A DNA stretch of 64,000 bases. It comes from Sphaerolaimus hirsutus (lineage: Eukaryota; Nematoda; Chromadorea; Monhysterida; Sphaerolaimidae). Numbering within the stretch: the first letter of the stretch is position 1; every line of letters begins with the position of its first letter. Of this stretch, positions 39,615 through 50,697 are shown piece by piece. Location: assembly GCA_964036195.1 (NCBI GenBank), contig OZ038450.1, positions 4,466,701 to 4,530,700 on the forward strand. Reading direction: 5' to 3'. Made by a program: the position numbers and the translations under genes. The notes under the pieces were generated by a model. The model ran no database searches and was not told the DNA's origin. It saw nothing but the letters and a program-made list of their open reading frames with translations.

Positions 39615-39886
39615 TCAAGGTCCGCGGCGCGTTGGCATAAATGACCAACTATTTTATTTAGATGGTAAAGTAGTAAAATAACTCAAATGACATACCTCAT
39701 GAATTCGTGCCCCTCATCAATATCATAAATGCTTCTCTTGTGGACTTTTGCATGCTTTGCCAAGCGATCGTGCCTTTCGTGGACCATTTGCAAATTGGGC
39801 AATGTGCCAAATGCGTAGGTTTCTTGATAAGCCAAGTTGAGGATAAGTAGTGAATACAGAAATAATTGGGTCAATGTTCTATTCAT
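39615..39886 (-). CDS. Candidate small secreted peptide precursor
   Basis: The first exon (39886-39696) encodes a clear signal peptide (LFLYSLLILNLAYQETYA) and about 40 further residues with the dibasic site HKR before SIYDIDEGHEF. A GTATGT donor follows. A 47-nt AT-rich intron to the acceptor at 39650-39649 would add a short tail (SWSFMPTRRGP) and stop at 39615; without splicing the frame ends at 39683 in RYVI. The layout is that of a neuropeptide or small secreted factor precursor, but I do not recognise the peptide, and one short exon is thin evidence. Confidence 0.4.
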
Positions 39887-40564
39887 GGTTAAAATATTAG
39901 ATAGATTTGAGTTTGTCTGTTTATTTGTTTTTGATGCCTGAAGGGTATAATTACATGTTTCTTATAAAGTGGGCATTCTTTTTAGGTGTTAACCATCGTG
40001 AGACTGATCTCGATGGGTGGATAAAATGCCAAAACTTTTTCTCACGCCTTTTGTTAATAATATGTATTTATATGGCTTTATTTAAAAGATATCCTATTAC
40101 CCATGCTTCTTTAGGCTCCTCTATCCACACGCGTGACTGAATTCGGAATTGATTAAATAATTCCCCGATGTGATGTTCTTTGTCAGTCAGGTGCCAATCC
40201 CAGGCATACAAAATGTCAAATGTCATGCAAAGTATCAAAAGTCAAGTAAAATGGCGAGCGCACGTTGATGATGAAATATGCTTTATTAACAAAATAATTC
40301 ACATGCCATTTTTGTAAATGTTGGACTCAACTAATTGATCATATAATTATGAATTCCAAAAGGGAGAAATATTCGAAAGGAATATTTTTCTCTTACTTGT
40401 TTAACAGAGGGGAATTATTTAAAAATGGGGACTTTTAAAGGGGGAATTATTCAAGCAAATACTGTATTTACTTCCGCATTTCTGCCTCAAACTTTCACAT
40501 GCAGAAATGAAGTCTGTGCAGGACAGATAGGTACTACTCATATATGCACATATAAACTGCTTCT
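39887..40564. other. Upstream region and decayed MITEs
   Basis: From about 40150 to 40470 is a damaged copy of the CAAATAC(T/G)GTA family (right end ATTATTCAAGCAAATACTGTA) carrying inside it a CATGTAAAATGTC-type fragment (about 40185-40258). No gene seen. Confidence 0.45.
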
Positions 40565-41866
40565 GAGTCAAGTTCGGCACCGATTTTTTTAAATACAAAT
40601 CACGGCTTATAATTACACAATAGCGCTAAAAGCTTCTACACTAAAAATGCTTCTAACCCAATAAAACAATGGTAATGTGTATGCAGGGGTCTCCAGGATT
40701 TTGGCCCTCGCGGGGGCTGGATAGATAGCAAATCGCTCCTCCGGAGGGATAGATAGCTGGAAAATTTTTCTGGGGGGGGGGCTGGCGGGGGCACAATATA
40801 TAGGCTTTTTGAAGGTTAAGAAGGCAGAAAGGAGAAAAAATCGCTAATAATCAGTTAAAAGTAGCCAAAAGTAGGCACAAAATGGCTCAAAATAGGTATA
40901 TAACCATGTATATAACTGGAAAGAACGATTTTGAAGGTGAAAAACTATAAAAAGGTGTGAAAATTTGTGATTTTGAGCGAAAATTGGGGCAAAATTTCTC
41001 AAAAACCACTCCAGATAGATAGATAGCTGAGCGATTTGGGGGGGGTCTTTGGGGGTAGTAGCCAAAAAATTTGCCTCGGGATAAATAGATAGCTGAGCGG
41101 CCTCCGGGATAGATAGATAGCTGGCCGATTTGGGGGGGGCAGCCCCCCCCCAGCCCCCCCCCTAGGAGACCCCTGTGTGTATGTGAAATTGTGAACTCGC
41201 ACAAAAAAATGTTGCGAAACACCCAGTACAGAACTTTTTGGCTTATGTTTTTAAAAAACCAGCAGTTTCGATGCCTGAGTTTTTTTACAACAACAACATT
41301 TTTTAAAGATGGAAAAGAGAAACACCTGTTCCCTAAAGAACATTCCCTTGAAAATGCCCTCCCTTTGATTTGATGCAAAAGTGTCTAACTAGTTTTATGT
41401 TTGTCAAGGGGGGGCATTACGATGTCATTGTATTTACCACCACCAAAACTCTGAAGGGGGGGGGGGCATTTTCAAGGGAATGTTCTTTTTTCAATTTTGA
41501 AGCTTCAACCTGCAATGTCAGAAAAACTTTGATGTCTGGCAGCACACACGGAAGTGGGTTGCTACAGCTCACCCGGTGGCCTATAGTAGGTGGGGGTGTT
41601 GGCTACATTTCTCCTTAAATCGATCTTTATATTCCCTCAGCAATGGAGGGTACCTCAGTGCCGCACTTGACACGGACAGCAAAAATCTGTGATCTGTGAA
41701 ATTATTTACATGGACCCACACTGGAGTGAGTCACTGAAACCCCCTTGCTGGTGTATAGTGGGGGGGTTGCGTTGCATTCCCCCCAAATTTCATAGTTATT
41801 TATATACCCCCACAGCTGGAGATACAGCACTTGTAAAAGAATAAAAAGTCGGTGCCGAACTTGAGT
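40565..41866. mobile_element. Foldback element, GTTCGGCACCGA ends
   Basis: Ends AAGTTCGGCACCGATTTTTT and AAAAAGTCGGTGCCGAACTT are inverted. The layout and the CCCCCAAATTT..CCCACAGCTG segment resemble one arm of the foldback at 44089-45219. It is interrupted by the hAT-type MITE at 40684-41175 and has a small inverted pair AAAGAACATTCCCTTGAAAA (41334 and 41490). Confidence 0.55.
40684..41175. mobile_element. hAT-type MITE, CAGGGGTCTCC termini
   Basis: Perfect inverted termini CAGGGGTCTCC and GGAGACCCCTG with a perfect 8-bp duplication TGTGTATG (40676-40683, 41176-41183). Internal GATAGATAGCTG repeats and G runs. This is the best complete copy of the family found at 875-2115 and in the LTR-element target. 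Confidence 0.88.
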
Positions 41867-43060
41867 GATAAGCCTTTTACATTGGTATATGTATAAGTAC
41901 TTAAATACTTAAAATTCACTCATTCATATTTAAGCCAAACATTGCAGTTTCTGTTTTGATGGAGGTGGCAAAAGAGAAGAAAAAAAACATGGAGCCGAGC
42001 ACTAAGACAAATGAATGCATTCGAATTGCTATTAGCACGAATGCCACTGAATAGCATAAAATAAATGAATCATTTCTATTTATTCTGATTCGACCGGATG
42101 CTTCGCACAGGATGGTGCCATTATTGGATGATAAATGAGTTGTGATGAATGTTTTGCTTGAATAAACTTTAGTGAGAGTGCTGTATTTTGAACAAAATAT
42201 ATATTTTAGTATTCAGATTGTATATGGTAGATTTCAGTGCAAAATGCACGGTCGATTGGCTATAAATGGCGGTGGTATTCTTGTTGGATTGTGTATTTGC
42301 CTACGGATTTTCAGCAGACTGAAGGCACTTATAAACTATACTCAAATTGAAGCTCAAACCTTTCAGAAATCTTGAAAAAAGAACGGTTTCACAAAATATA
42401 AATATTCGACTTGTGATTTCCAGCTGTCTGAAAATTCCAATCTGATTTTTGATAAATGCAGACATGCATGAGGAGAAAATAAAATACATAGAATTCTACA
42501 GCGATTGATGGATTGCCACTGGGGATTTAAAGCCATCATAGGTTTTTAGAATTTGACAACAAACTCAAAATACTCTTGCAGACCTTGCAAAACTTGTTAG
42601 AATTTTCAAACATTGTATTTAGATATAATGGCCCAGTCCCGCACCCCCGTAGGCCAAATGTCATGTCATGTTATAATAATGTCATGTAAGTTTGCAAATT
42701 TGTAAATTGGTGTTTTTTCAAATGTTTTTAAAACTAAACGTGGTGTTGAAAAAAGGTTTTTCCTTCATAATGTAACCTCCCCTGTAAAATATCTTTTGCG
42801 TTTTACCGAAAATTTTTACATTTCACATGACAATGAGGAATGAGACGGTGTGCGATGTACTATTTTTCCCATCTCTACATATGAGGCAGGTGTATTCTGA
42901 CTGGGCAAACTAGGGTAGGTAATCCAATGTTTCGCACTTTCAATTATGATTGGAAGGTAAAACTGAAGGTTTGTATTATCGCTAGAACGTGTTCAAATGG
43001 AGTTTATATTCCACCGTGTAGACATTTTAGTGTAAGGCTTGTCTGCATGTCTTTGTCTAT
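41867..43060. other. Intergenic, nothing recognised
   Basis: AT-rich. A short CATGTCATG repeat fragment of the GTCCCGCAC family lies at about 42630-42690. No supported gene. Confidence 0.4.
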
Positions 43061-43797
43061 TACCGTATTCTGTCTAGTAGAAGGGCGGGTCTCCACTATA
43101 AGGTGCACTTTTTTACTTTTTTTTGGGCCACGAGATAAATAAATAGTAGGTGGTCTCCAATAAAAGGGTATAAACTGCTGGAATTGCGCCAAATTCATAA
43201 AAAATAAAGAATGTCAGCGGACGCTGCTATTTACCTAGTTGCTTTGGTCCCATTGGGTCCACACACGCTAGTTGACATCGACACCAAATGTCAACTGGTG
43301 CCGGTCCCGATTCCGAGCTTGCTGACGAGCCGACGAACGACGTTCAAACAAACGCAAGCTTTGAATTGGGAACGGAACTAGTTGACATTTGGTGTTGATG
43401 TCAACTAGCGTGTGTAGGGCCATTGATTTAATGTTGCATGAACTCTATGAATCGTCATTCTGTGAATGGTTTGTGATGTAACACTTTGAAAAGCCTTGGC
43501 AGAACTTGGAAAAAATAGGCTGAAAGATGGCGAGAAAAAAAGGCGGCTTCCAATAGAAGGAGGGTGCACTGTTTCGCACATACGCCTGTTTCGCACAAAC
43601 GCCCGTTTCGCACATGCATGAAACCCGTGTCGCACAAACGCCCGTTTCGCACAGGCATCATTTTTGTGCGAAACGGGCGTCTGTGCGAAACAGGCTTATG
43701 TGCGAAATACGCCTGGCCCCAATAGAAGGGCGTCTCCAATGAAATGTCGGGTAAGAAGTCGACAGAAAGGCGCCTCTCTATTAGAAGGAATACGGTA
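43061..43797. mobile_element. CCGTATT-type MITE, AGAAGGGCG form
   Basis: Begins TACCGTATTCTGTCTAGTAG and ends CTATTAGAAGGAATACGGTA, with repeated GGTCTCCAATAAAAGG-like units at both sides and TA at each edge. It carries a nested MITE (43256-43420) and a cluster of inverted CGTTTCGCACA repeats at 43575-43710. Confidence 0.7.
43256..43420. mobile_element. Short MITE, termini CACACGCTAGTTGACAT
   Basis: Inverted ends GGTCCACACACGCTAGTTG and CAACTAGCGTGTGTAGGGC, then inverted CACCAAATGTCAACT. CATT borders both ends. Same family as 4091-4320; a decayed relative may lie at about 8370-8555. Confidence 0.7.
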
Positions 43798-44088
43798 ATT
43801 GCAATTCTAACAAATTTTTGTCAAATTTTTTTCGCATAAATTCTTAATCGCAGCCAGGCAATCAAGTTCGTGTTATCCTGGACAAAAACAAAGGGACACA
43901 TGACTCGAATATTCCATGAAACTAAGTTTTTGCTGCCAAATTCAAGTCGATCTAAAAATAAGTCAACAAATGAAATGACTGGGAAGTTTTCTTCGGCTGC
44001 ATGCGTTTTTGAAGCATATTGATCAAATTTTGTCATGCGTGGGAATGTTTGCCTTTGCCCTGGTCTATCGCGAAACAAAAGTCATATA

Positions 44089-45219
44089 AACACCTTCCCG
44101 GTCACGTCCGGCACCCATTTTTTGATTTTACTTCTCACATCCTATACCCAGTTCTAGGGTGCCGCAGAGGCTGAAACTTGGGGGAGATATTGGCGCAACC
44201 CCCCTCTACCTCGCATGAATTAGGGGGGTCGCGGCGACCCCTCTCAGGGTGGGTCGCCCTAAGTGCAAAATTTTTTTGTGGCTTTTTTGGTGTCCCACAG
44301 CAGGTCCAGCACCCGCTGATTTTTGAGCTGTGGGAGCGGTATAAATCCAAAATTTTGGGGATGTGTTACCAACACCACTCCCTTACTATACACTATTCAA
44401 CCATGTGAGATTAACGTGAAAAATTTCTCAAAAATTCACTTATTCTCCAAAAAAACACCACTCCCCAATAGATGGATGACAAAAAATCCACTTTTTGGAA
44501 CTTTTTTATTAGACACTTGAAGAGATGGTTTACAATACTTTCAAGGGAAGGGTTTGATGTTTCAAGTTATGTAAAGGACCATACCTCTAAAATGCATGCA
44601 TTGCAAAATTTACTTGGGGGGAATTTCAAAGTGTAAATTTCGCAAATTTTTGTTCCTGCAATGATGTCATTATGATGTCATAAAATTCGCCCTAAGTAAA
44701 TTTTGCAATGCAGGCATTTTAGAGGTATGGTTCTTTACATAACTTTAAACATCAAACCCTTCCCTTTCAAGTATCGTAAACCATCTCTTCAAGTGTCTAA
44801 TAAAAAAGATCCAAAAAGTGAATTTTTTGTCATCCATCTATTGGGGAGTGGTGTTTTTTGGAGAATATGTGAATTTTTGAGAAATTTATCACGTTAATCT
44901 CACATGGTTGAATAGTGTATAGTAGGGGAGTGGTGTTGGTAACACATCCCCAAAATTTTAGATTTATAGCGCTCCCACAGCTCAAAAATCAGCGGGTGCC
45001 GGACCTGCTGTGGGACACCAAAAAAGCCACAAAAAATTTTTGCACTTAGGGCGACCCACCCTGAGAGGGGTCGCCGCGACCCCCCTAATTCATGCGAGGT
45101 AGAGGGGGGTTGCGCCAATATCTCCCTCAAGTTTCAGCCTCTGCGGCACCCTAGAACTGGGCGTAGGATGTGAGAAGTCAAATCAAAAAATGGGTGCCGG
45201 ACGTGACCGGGAAGGTGTT
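44089..45219. mobile_element. Foldback element, 1.13 kb, AACACCTTCCCGG ends
   Basis: Arms of about 540 bp are near-perfect inverted copies from AACACCTTCCCGGTCACGTC to its inverse, centred near 44654, with TA at both edges. Frames inside (for example 44178-44408 and its mirror 44900-45130) encode near-identical peptides only because the arms mirror each other. Confidence 0.85.
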
Positions 45220-45378
45220 TATAAATAAATAGAAGAGACTAAAAAGTCCCCGTGGATTGGGGTTATTTAAATGATGTCGCATTTGGGTGGGATTTATTGG
45301 ATCAAACATGATCATAAATCACCACAGTTTTGTGTAATTGACTGGTAGTTTCGGGCAGGATAGAGGAGTGCTTGTAAA

Positions 45379-45716
45379 TACCGTATTTGCTTGAATCACT
45401 CCCAATGAATAATACCCCATGATCATATAATAACTCTATAATAACTCTCAATGAATAATCAGATGAGTGAGAAAAAATAATTCCCCTCCTTGAATAGTTC
45501 CCTCATGAAGGCATATTTTGTGTCTAATTTGAACAAAACTGGCATGCTATCATGTTAATAAAGCATATTTCGTAGAATGAGATGATAGAAACATGCCTGA
45601 AATTTTTGACGAAATAATAATTCCTCTCCTTGAATAATTCCCCCCCCTCGAATAGTTCTCCCCTCAAAATAGGCCGATGAAAAAAATTCATCAGGGGTAT
45701 TCAAGCAAATACGGTA
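45379..45716. mobile_element. CCGTATTT-type MITE, TTGAATAATTCCC form
   Basis: Begins TACCGTATTTGCTTGAAT and ends ATTCAAGCAAATACGGTA, with TGAATAATTCCCC-like repeats inside and TA at both edges. Confidence 0.7.
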
Positions 45717-45953
45717 CATGTTAAACTCAGCAACCGATTAACTTGAATTGATATGCTTAAATATATCCATGCAAATCCATGGACAACAATCTCACCAAAA
45801 TAAGTGCCATAAATTCGCGCAACAAACAGCATTAACAAGTGAAATAAAGTGAACCATTAAGTGGTATCGTTTTGGAATGTTTATAGCCAATTCGAAGCCT
45901 GAGATTGTCAGTCCCGCAGGGAATTCGTTTTGCATCGCAAAACCATACGTAGT

Positions 45954-46196
45954 TATACTCGCGGACCGCAAAGTCTGTGCCCAAAATTATTTAAGCCTTA
46001 GTCGATAACGGATACTTATGTATGCAATCTCACCAAAAATATCTAAAAAGAAGGCGGAGTCGCGTACAAGCGACGAATGTTTTTTCCTGAAAAGGTTTTT
46101 GTGTTTCGCTGGAACAATTTTTATTTTATTAACGATGACGTCATGATGGAGTGTTTTCTTCAGAAAAATGTTTAGCATGCGGTCCTATGAGTATAC
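45954..46196. mobile_element. MITE, TACTCGCGGACCGC family
   Basis: Ends TATACTCGCGGACCGC and GCATGCGGTCCTATGAGTATA. Internal ACGATGACGTCATGATGGAG box as in its relatives. Confidence 0.6.
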
Positions 46197-47261
46197 ATGC
46201 ATTTTCAGTTTGCCCAAACAATTGGGGTGTGGGATGGTGGTTTGGGCACCTAAATACATATTTCAAGTAGAGTGGTGTTATTGCAAAGATAATGTGGTGG
46301 GAGAGTTTTCACAGCTGGTTCGATTGGTAATTCTAGTTTCCTGGTCAGTGGGAAATTGTTACATAGGTGCAGATTAATCTCACAAATGTAAGCCTGACTA
46401 ACCAGACAAATAATCGCATAGCAGCTATGCAGTCGAATGAGGATGTAAAAAATTGAATAAATATTTTTTTCATGCTGCTGAATAATGCTGAAAGTGTAGC
46501 AATATAGGGATGGCTTGGGTTTTTTAGACAGTTTTTCAAAAAGAACGTTTAAAAATGCAAGCATAGAAACCATTTTTGTTTAAAAACAACCACAGCTGAA
46601 AAATTCATTCTATCATAATAATCATTGATGTGTTAGTGTTGTAGATAATATCCAACAAATGTGCACCCACATACTTCTACAGTGGGAAACATCACTGGCA
46701 ATGTGTTTTGTTTTTTTACATAGGGTTGTTAAAGACAGGTTTTTTTCATGCCACCCGACATGCATAGTTATTTACAATTTACATGCAGATGTGTGCACCT
46801 GTGTATTTTTATGTAGCTGAGGGCATTCGGGATTCATCATCACTGCAATTGCTGCAAATGAGTGTTTCAGCTAAGAACTGGGCCTCCAAAAATTGTACAG
46901 CATCAATTTCCAGGTGCACTCTGAAAGATTACAATTTTTTATACATGTTTAGAAAACCACAAAAGCCTGAAAGTTCATACCATGGAATGGAACAATTTTA
47001 AAGTTACCACAATGTGAATAAACATAACAGTAACTGGGATCCATTGTTGTGTATAGCATTTGTTTTTGTGCACTACATGCTGCCATCGCTGTTATTATTG
47101 CCTTGATCCACTTATAAATTATCCTTCCTATCCTAAATTGGATATCAGGAGAGGGATGGGACATTGGTGAAAATGCATGTAATATTGTTTGAACTTAAGC
47201 TGCATGCCATAATTTTTCTGGTTGGTGTATTTGTAAAATACATCTAAATTTAAAATGATTT
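46197..47261. other. Intergenic, nothing recognised
   Basis: Frames of up to 107 codons on both strands show no domain and no supported splice structure. Confidence 0.4.
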
Positions 47262-47644
47262 TACAGTATTTCCTTGAAATACCCCCAGGTGGTTTATTTT
47301 GTTCAGAGTGAGAATTTTGAGGGTGGTTTTCGAGGGGGTTTATTATTTCGCCAGAAAATTTTTAACACCCAGTACTAATAACGTATGCAGACGTAGAAAA
47401 ATGCAAGAAAAACCACCATGTATAAGAGTCTATAGCCTTACATAAGTATGTAGATGATATAAACCATGTTCTAATGTAACATAATCATTGTTTTTAACGT
47501 GTGTTCTACGTTTCCCAGAGCTTTTGTCATCTACATTCCCCATACACTGAATTTGGGGGGTATTTTGAGGGGGGTTTATTAATTCATAGTGACCATTTTG
47601 AGGGGGGGGGTATTTCGAGGGGGGTAATTCGAGGAAATACGGTA
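47262..47644. mobile_element. CCGTATTT-type MITE, CCCCTCGAA form (copy 1)
   Basis: Begins TACAGTATTTCCTTGAAATACCC and ends TTCGAGGAAATACGGTA, with polyC or polyG tracts beside GAAATA near both ends and a unique core. Confidence 0.65.
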
Positions 47645-47966
47645 GGTATTTTCAAAAGGTGGAGGGAAAACAGTTGATGCATTACGAGATGTTATTTGTT
47701 TTTGATACTCGGTAGAAGTGTCCAGACATAATGATTTATGCATTGTCCTTTTTTTCTTATGCAATCGTTATATAAGTTTCACAAGAAAAAGAAAATTGTT
47801 TGAATGTTGTTTTCACAGTTCACACAAGAATGGATTCACTGCAAAAGTTTAACCAGTTCTCATTGCATCCGGTTCATGAATCCCATTGATTTTGTCAATT
47901 TTACAAAGGTAAGTGTGAAGGTGTAGAATAATGCGAAGCACAAGCAAAGACCGGAGAATATCCATA

Positions 47967-48405
47967 TACCGTATTACCTCGAATTATCCCCCCCCTTGAA
48001 TTAACCCCCCCCTCGAATTAACCCCCCCTCAAAATCGGCTGGGGAAATAATAAACCCCCCCCTCGAAATACCCCCCCCTTCGGAATGATGTACGTCATGT
48101 ACATAATAAATACGTCATGTATGCAATGTACATGATGTAATTTACTGTTTATTTGTATTGCAGCTACACATGGACATGTTTGTGTAGCTAATCTACGTTT
48201 TTATGTCCAAATATATCTTGTTTGGACACATTTATTACCTGTTTTGGGCATGCAAATGCCTACTATTTACTACGATCCTTACGAAAATTTCTGACGAAAT
48301 AATAAGACCCCCCCTCGAATAAACCCCCCCCTCGAATTAACCCCCCCTCAAATTTTGCTGGCGAAATAATAAACCCCCATGGGGGTATTTCGAGGTAATA
48401 CGGTA
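47967..48405. mobile_element. CCGTATTT-type MITE, CCCCTCGAA form (copy 2)
   Basis: Begins TACCGTATTACCTCGAATTA and ends TTTCGAGGTAATACGGTA. Repeated CCCCCCTCGAATTAA units on both sides of a core that includes TACGTCATGTACATAATAAA. Confidence 0.75.
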
Positions 48406-48615
48406 CTCAGCAGACACGATACTCTACAAACAGATAGGAGTTATGTCTTTGGCTGGCAGACGGCCAGTCGAAAACTTATGGAAGGCGTGATGACGAAGAA
48501 GTGATGACGTCATGAAGACGACGTGAAGGCGAGAAATGATGGCGACGAAAATGATGACGTCATGATGGAGTGTTTCCTCCGGAAAAATGTACGGCGTAAT
48601 GTCATCCGAGTATAC
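48404..48615. mobile_element. MITE, TACTCGGCGG family, with GATGACGTCATGA repeats
   Basis: Starts at the right edge of the previous element (TACTCAGCAG) and ends near CCGAGTATA. Contains three GATGACG/GACGTCATGA repeats and the AGTGTTTCCT box. Its left edge shares the TA of its neighbour, so it may have inserted there. Confidence 0.45.
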
Positions 48616-49076
48616 CTATGTCACTATGTGGCTACACATTTAAGAATAATTTCACTCTGTGCATTTCTTAGATATCAGACATTCACACAACACCGGTTTT
48701 CTCTCGAGTGTGTGTGCCGAAAAACCATCAATAAAGCCTCTACAAAGCCATGTGTTTCCCTTCGCTCGGCGCGACCGCATTTGAACCGCTTATCTCTAGA
48801 AACAAGCGACCGCTGGCGGCGCAGTAAATTGATATTTCATGCGACATTTCACTATCAGCTCCGCGGCTTTTGAATTGCGATGTGCGTGTATTTTGGCATG
48901 GCACAGTAGATTCGGTGTGTTGTGGTTTGGCGGAATTGGTAATTTTTTTTGAAATTTCTGGTTTGGGATATTGGGGGAGGGGGAAATAGTAGCGATTTTG
49001 GCTCCCAAATTCTCTGCCAATGAGCCGTACGCTCGCTTGATTTAACAGCTTGTATTGTGGGATGTTTTGAAGTGAA
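48616..49076. other. Intergenic, nothing recognised
   Basis: No supported gene. An opposite-strand frame (48796-49020) is Pro/Asn-rich and lacks borders. Confidence 0.35.
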
Positions 49077-49543
49077 CAGAGTTGTTAAATGTACTGAACT
49101 TTTCCAGAGTATATGTAAACAGAAATATTTATTTTTTACTCATTCCCGAGCACAGAAAATGTAAAGTAATTTTTCTACTTGAGTAAATGTGACTAAAATA
49201 CTTTCTTCCCGAGAAAACGTAAGGGTGAGTATTTTCAAGTAATTTTGGCCCAATTTTCACTCAAAGTAACCAATTTTCACTTTTTTTTGCCAATTTACAC
49301 ATTCAACTTTGCCCATTTGAAGCTTTCTTGATTAGGTATATGTATATGTATATGATCTTATTGACTTACTTTTATTATTTTTCTCTCATATATGCCTTGA
49401 AACACCTATTTAAATACTTATTAGAAACACGTTTTCTGTACTCGAGTACTTTCAAAATGTACACAAAATTTTTTCAGTAGAAATGTAAACGTATTTACTC
49501 TGTACATAAATATTTACCGAGTAAATACGTTTTAACAACTATT
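49077..49543. mobile_element. hAT-type MITE, GTTGTTAAAA termini (copy 2)
   Basis: Starts CAGAGTTGTTAAAT and ends TTTTAACAACTATT, with flanks GAAGTGAA and GAAGTGAC (7 of 8). Same family as 9772-10291. Confidence 0.8.
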
Positions 49544-49565
49544 GAAGTGACGTGTGACGCGGATA

Positions 49566-49997
49566 TACAGTATTACCTCGAATTATAACCCCTTGAATAC
49601 CCCCCCTCGAATTAACCCCACTCAAAATGGGCTGGGGAAACCCCCCCCCCTCGAAATACCCCCCTCCGGAATGATGTACATCATGTATGCAATGTACATG
49701 ATGTATTTTTTTTTACTTATTAGCATCGCAGCTACTCTTATACGCTCATTTGTGTACAGATGTACATCTATAGCCCCAATATAACCTATTTTCTCACCGT
49801 TCTCACCTATATTCTCACCGTTTATTACCGTTTTTGTGTAAGAAAAGGCGTATTCTTTACTATGAATTTCATGAAAATTTCTGGCGAAATAATAAAACCC
49901 CGTCTCGAATAAACCCCCCCTCAAATTAACCCCCCCCCCTCAAATTTTGCTGGCGAAATAATAAACCCCCATGGGGGTATTTCGAGGAAATACGGTA
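49566..49997. mobile_element. CCGTATTT-type MITE, CCCCTCGAA form (copy 3)
   Basis: Begins TACAGTATTACCTCGAATTA and ends TTTCGAGGAAATACGGTA, with the same GTACATCATGTATGCAATG core box as copy 2. Confidence 0.75.
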
Positions 49998-50057
49998 AGT
50001 GAATCCGCCTGCACTGTTGGTTCTATTGAGCCTCAGGCATGGATGGGGCTGTGATGA

Positions 50058-50150
50058 AAGCGCCATGGCGCCGTCGTTGGCGTTTGCTTTTGGCGCCATG
50101 GGTTTTTTCTTGCGCCCCTTTAAAGTGAAAAGTCACTTGGGCGCCAATAT
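50058..50150. repeat. GGCGCC-rich fragment
   Basis: AGCGCCATGGCGCC, TTGGCGCCATGGG and GGGCGCCAA occur within 90 bp; a decayed relative of the GGCGCC-rich hAT-type MITE. Termini not found. Confidence 0.4.
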
Positions 50151-50259
50151 CTTGGCCTTTATCCGGGGCAGTATCATGTCTTTTTCATATCGTTTAGTGG
50201 TTGTGTTAAGGCCAACTAGCCATTTCAAGGTCAAAGTAACTTATGATTTCGTATGATAC

Positions 50260-50697
50260 TACCGTATTTCTTCTAATAGAAGGGCGCCTTTCTATTTTTT
50301 CGCCAACTTTTTTCCTGCCCTTTTATTGGAAGACGCCCTTCTATTGGAGAGTGCCCTTCTATTTATTTTGTCAACTTGTCAGCCAATCTTTTTCAAGTTC
50401 TGTCAAGGTTTTTCAAAGTGTTTTGTCAGAGACAGTTCGCAGAATGACGATACGAAGAATTCATTCAACATTTGATGTTAAAATAGCACAAAATCAAGCG
50501 GCCAAACCCACAAATCGCAGCGTCCGCTAATATTTTGTATTTTTTATGCATTTGGCACAATTCCAGATCTTTGTGTACCTTCTATTAGAGACCGCCCTTC
50601 TATTTTTTTCGTGGCCACAAAAAGTCTAAAAAGTGTACCTTCTATTGGAGATGCCCTTCTATTGGAGACCCGCCCTTCTATTAGAAGAAATATGGTA
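50260..50697. mobile_element. CCGTATTT-type MITE, AGAAGGGCG form
   Basis: Begins TACCGTATTTCTTCTAATAG and ends ATTAGAAGAAATATGGTA, with CCCTTCTATTGGAGA repeats at both sides. Confidence 0.75.

Noticed and set aside
43575..43710. Regularly repeated CGTTTCGCACA, considered as a CRISPR-like array
   Set aside because: The repeats are in both orientations, irregularly spaced and inside a MITE in an animal genome.
44178..45130. Two almost identical 76-codon frames
   Set aside because: They are the same palindrome arm read from both ends, not a duplicated gene.
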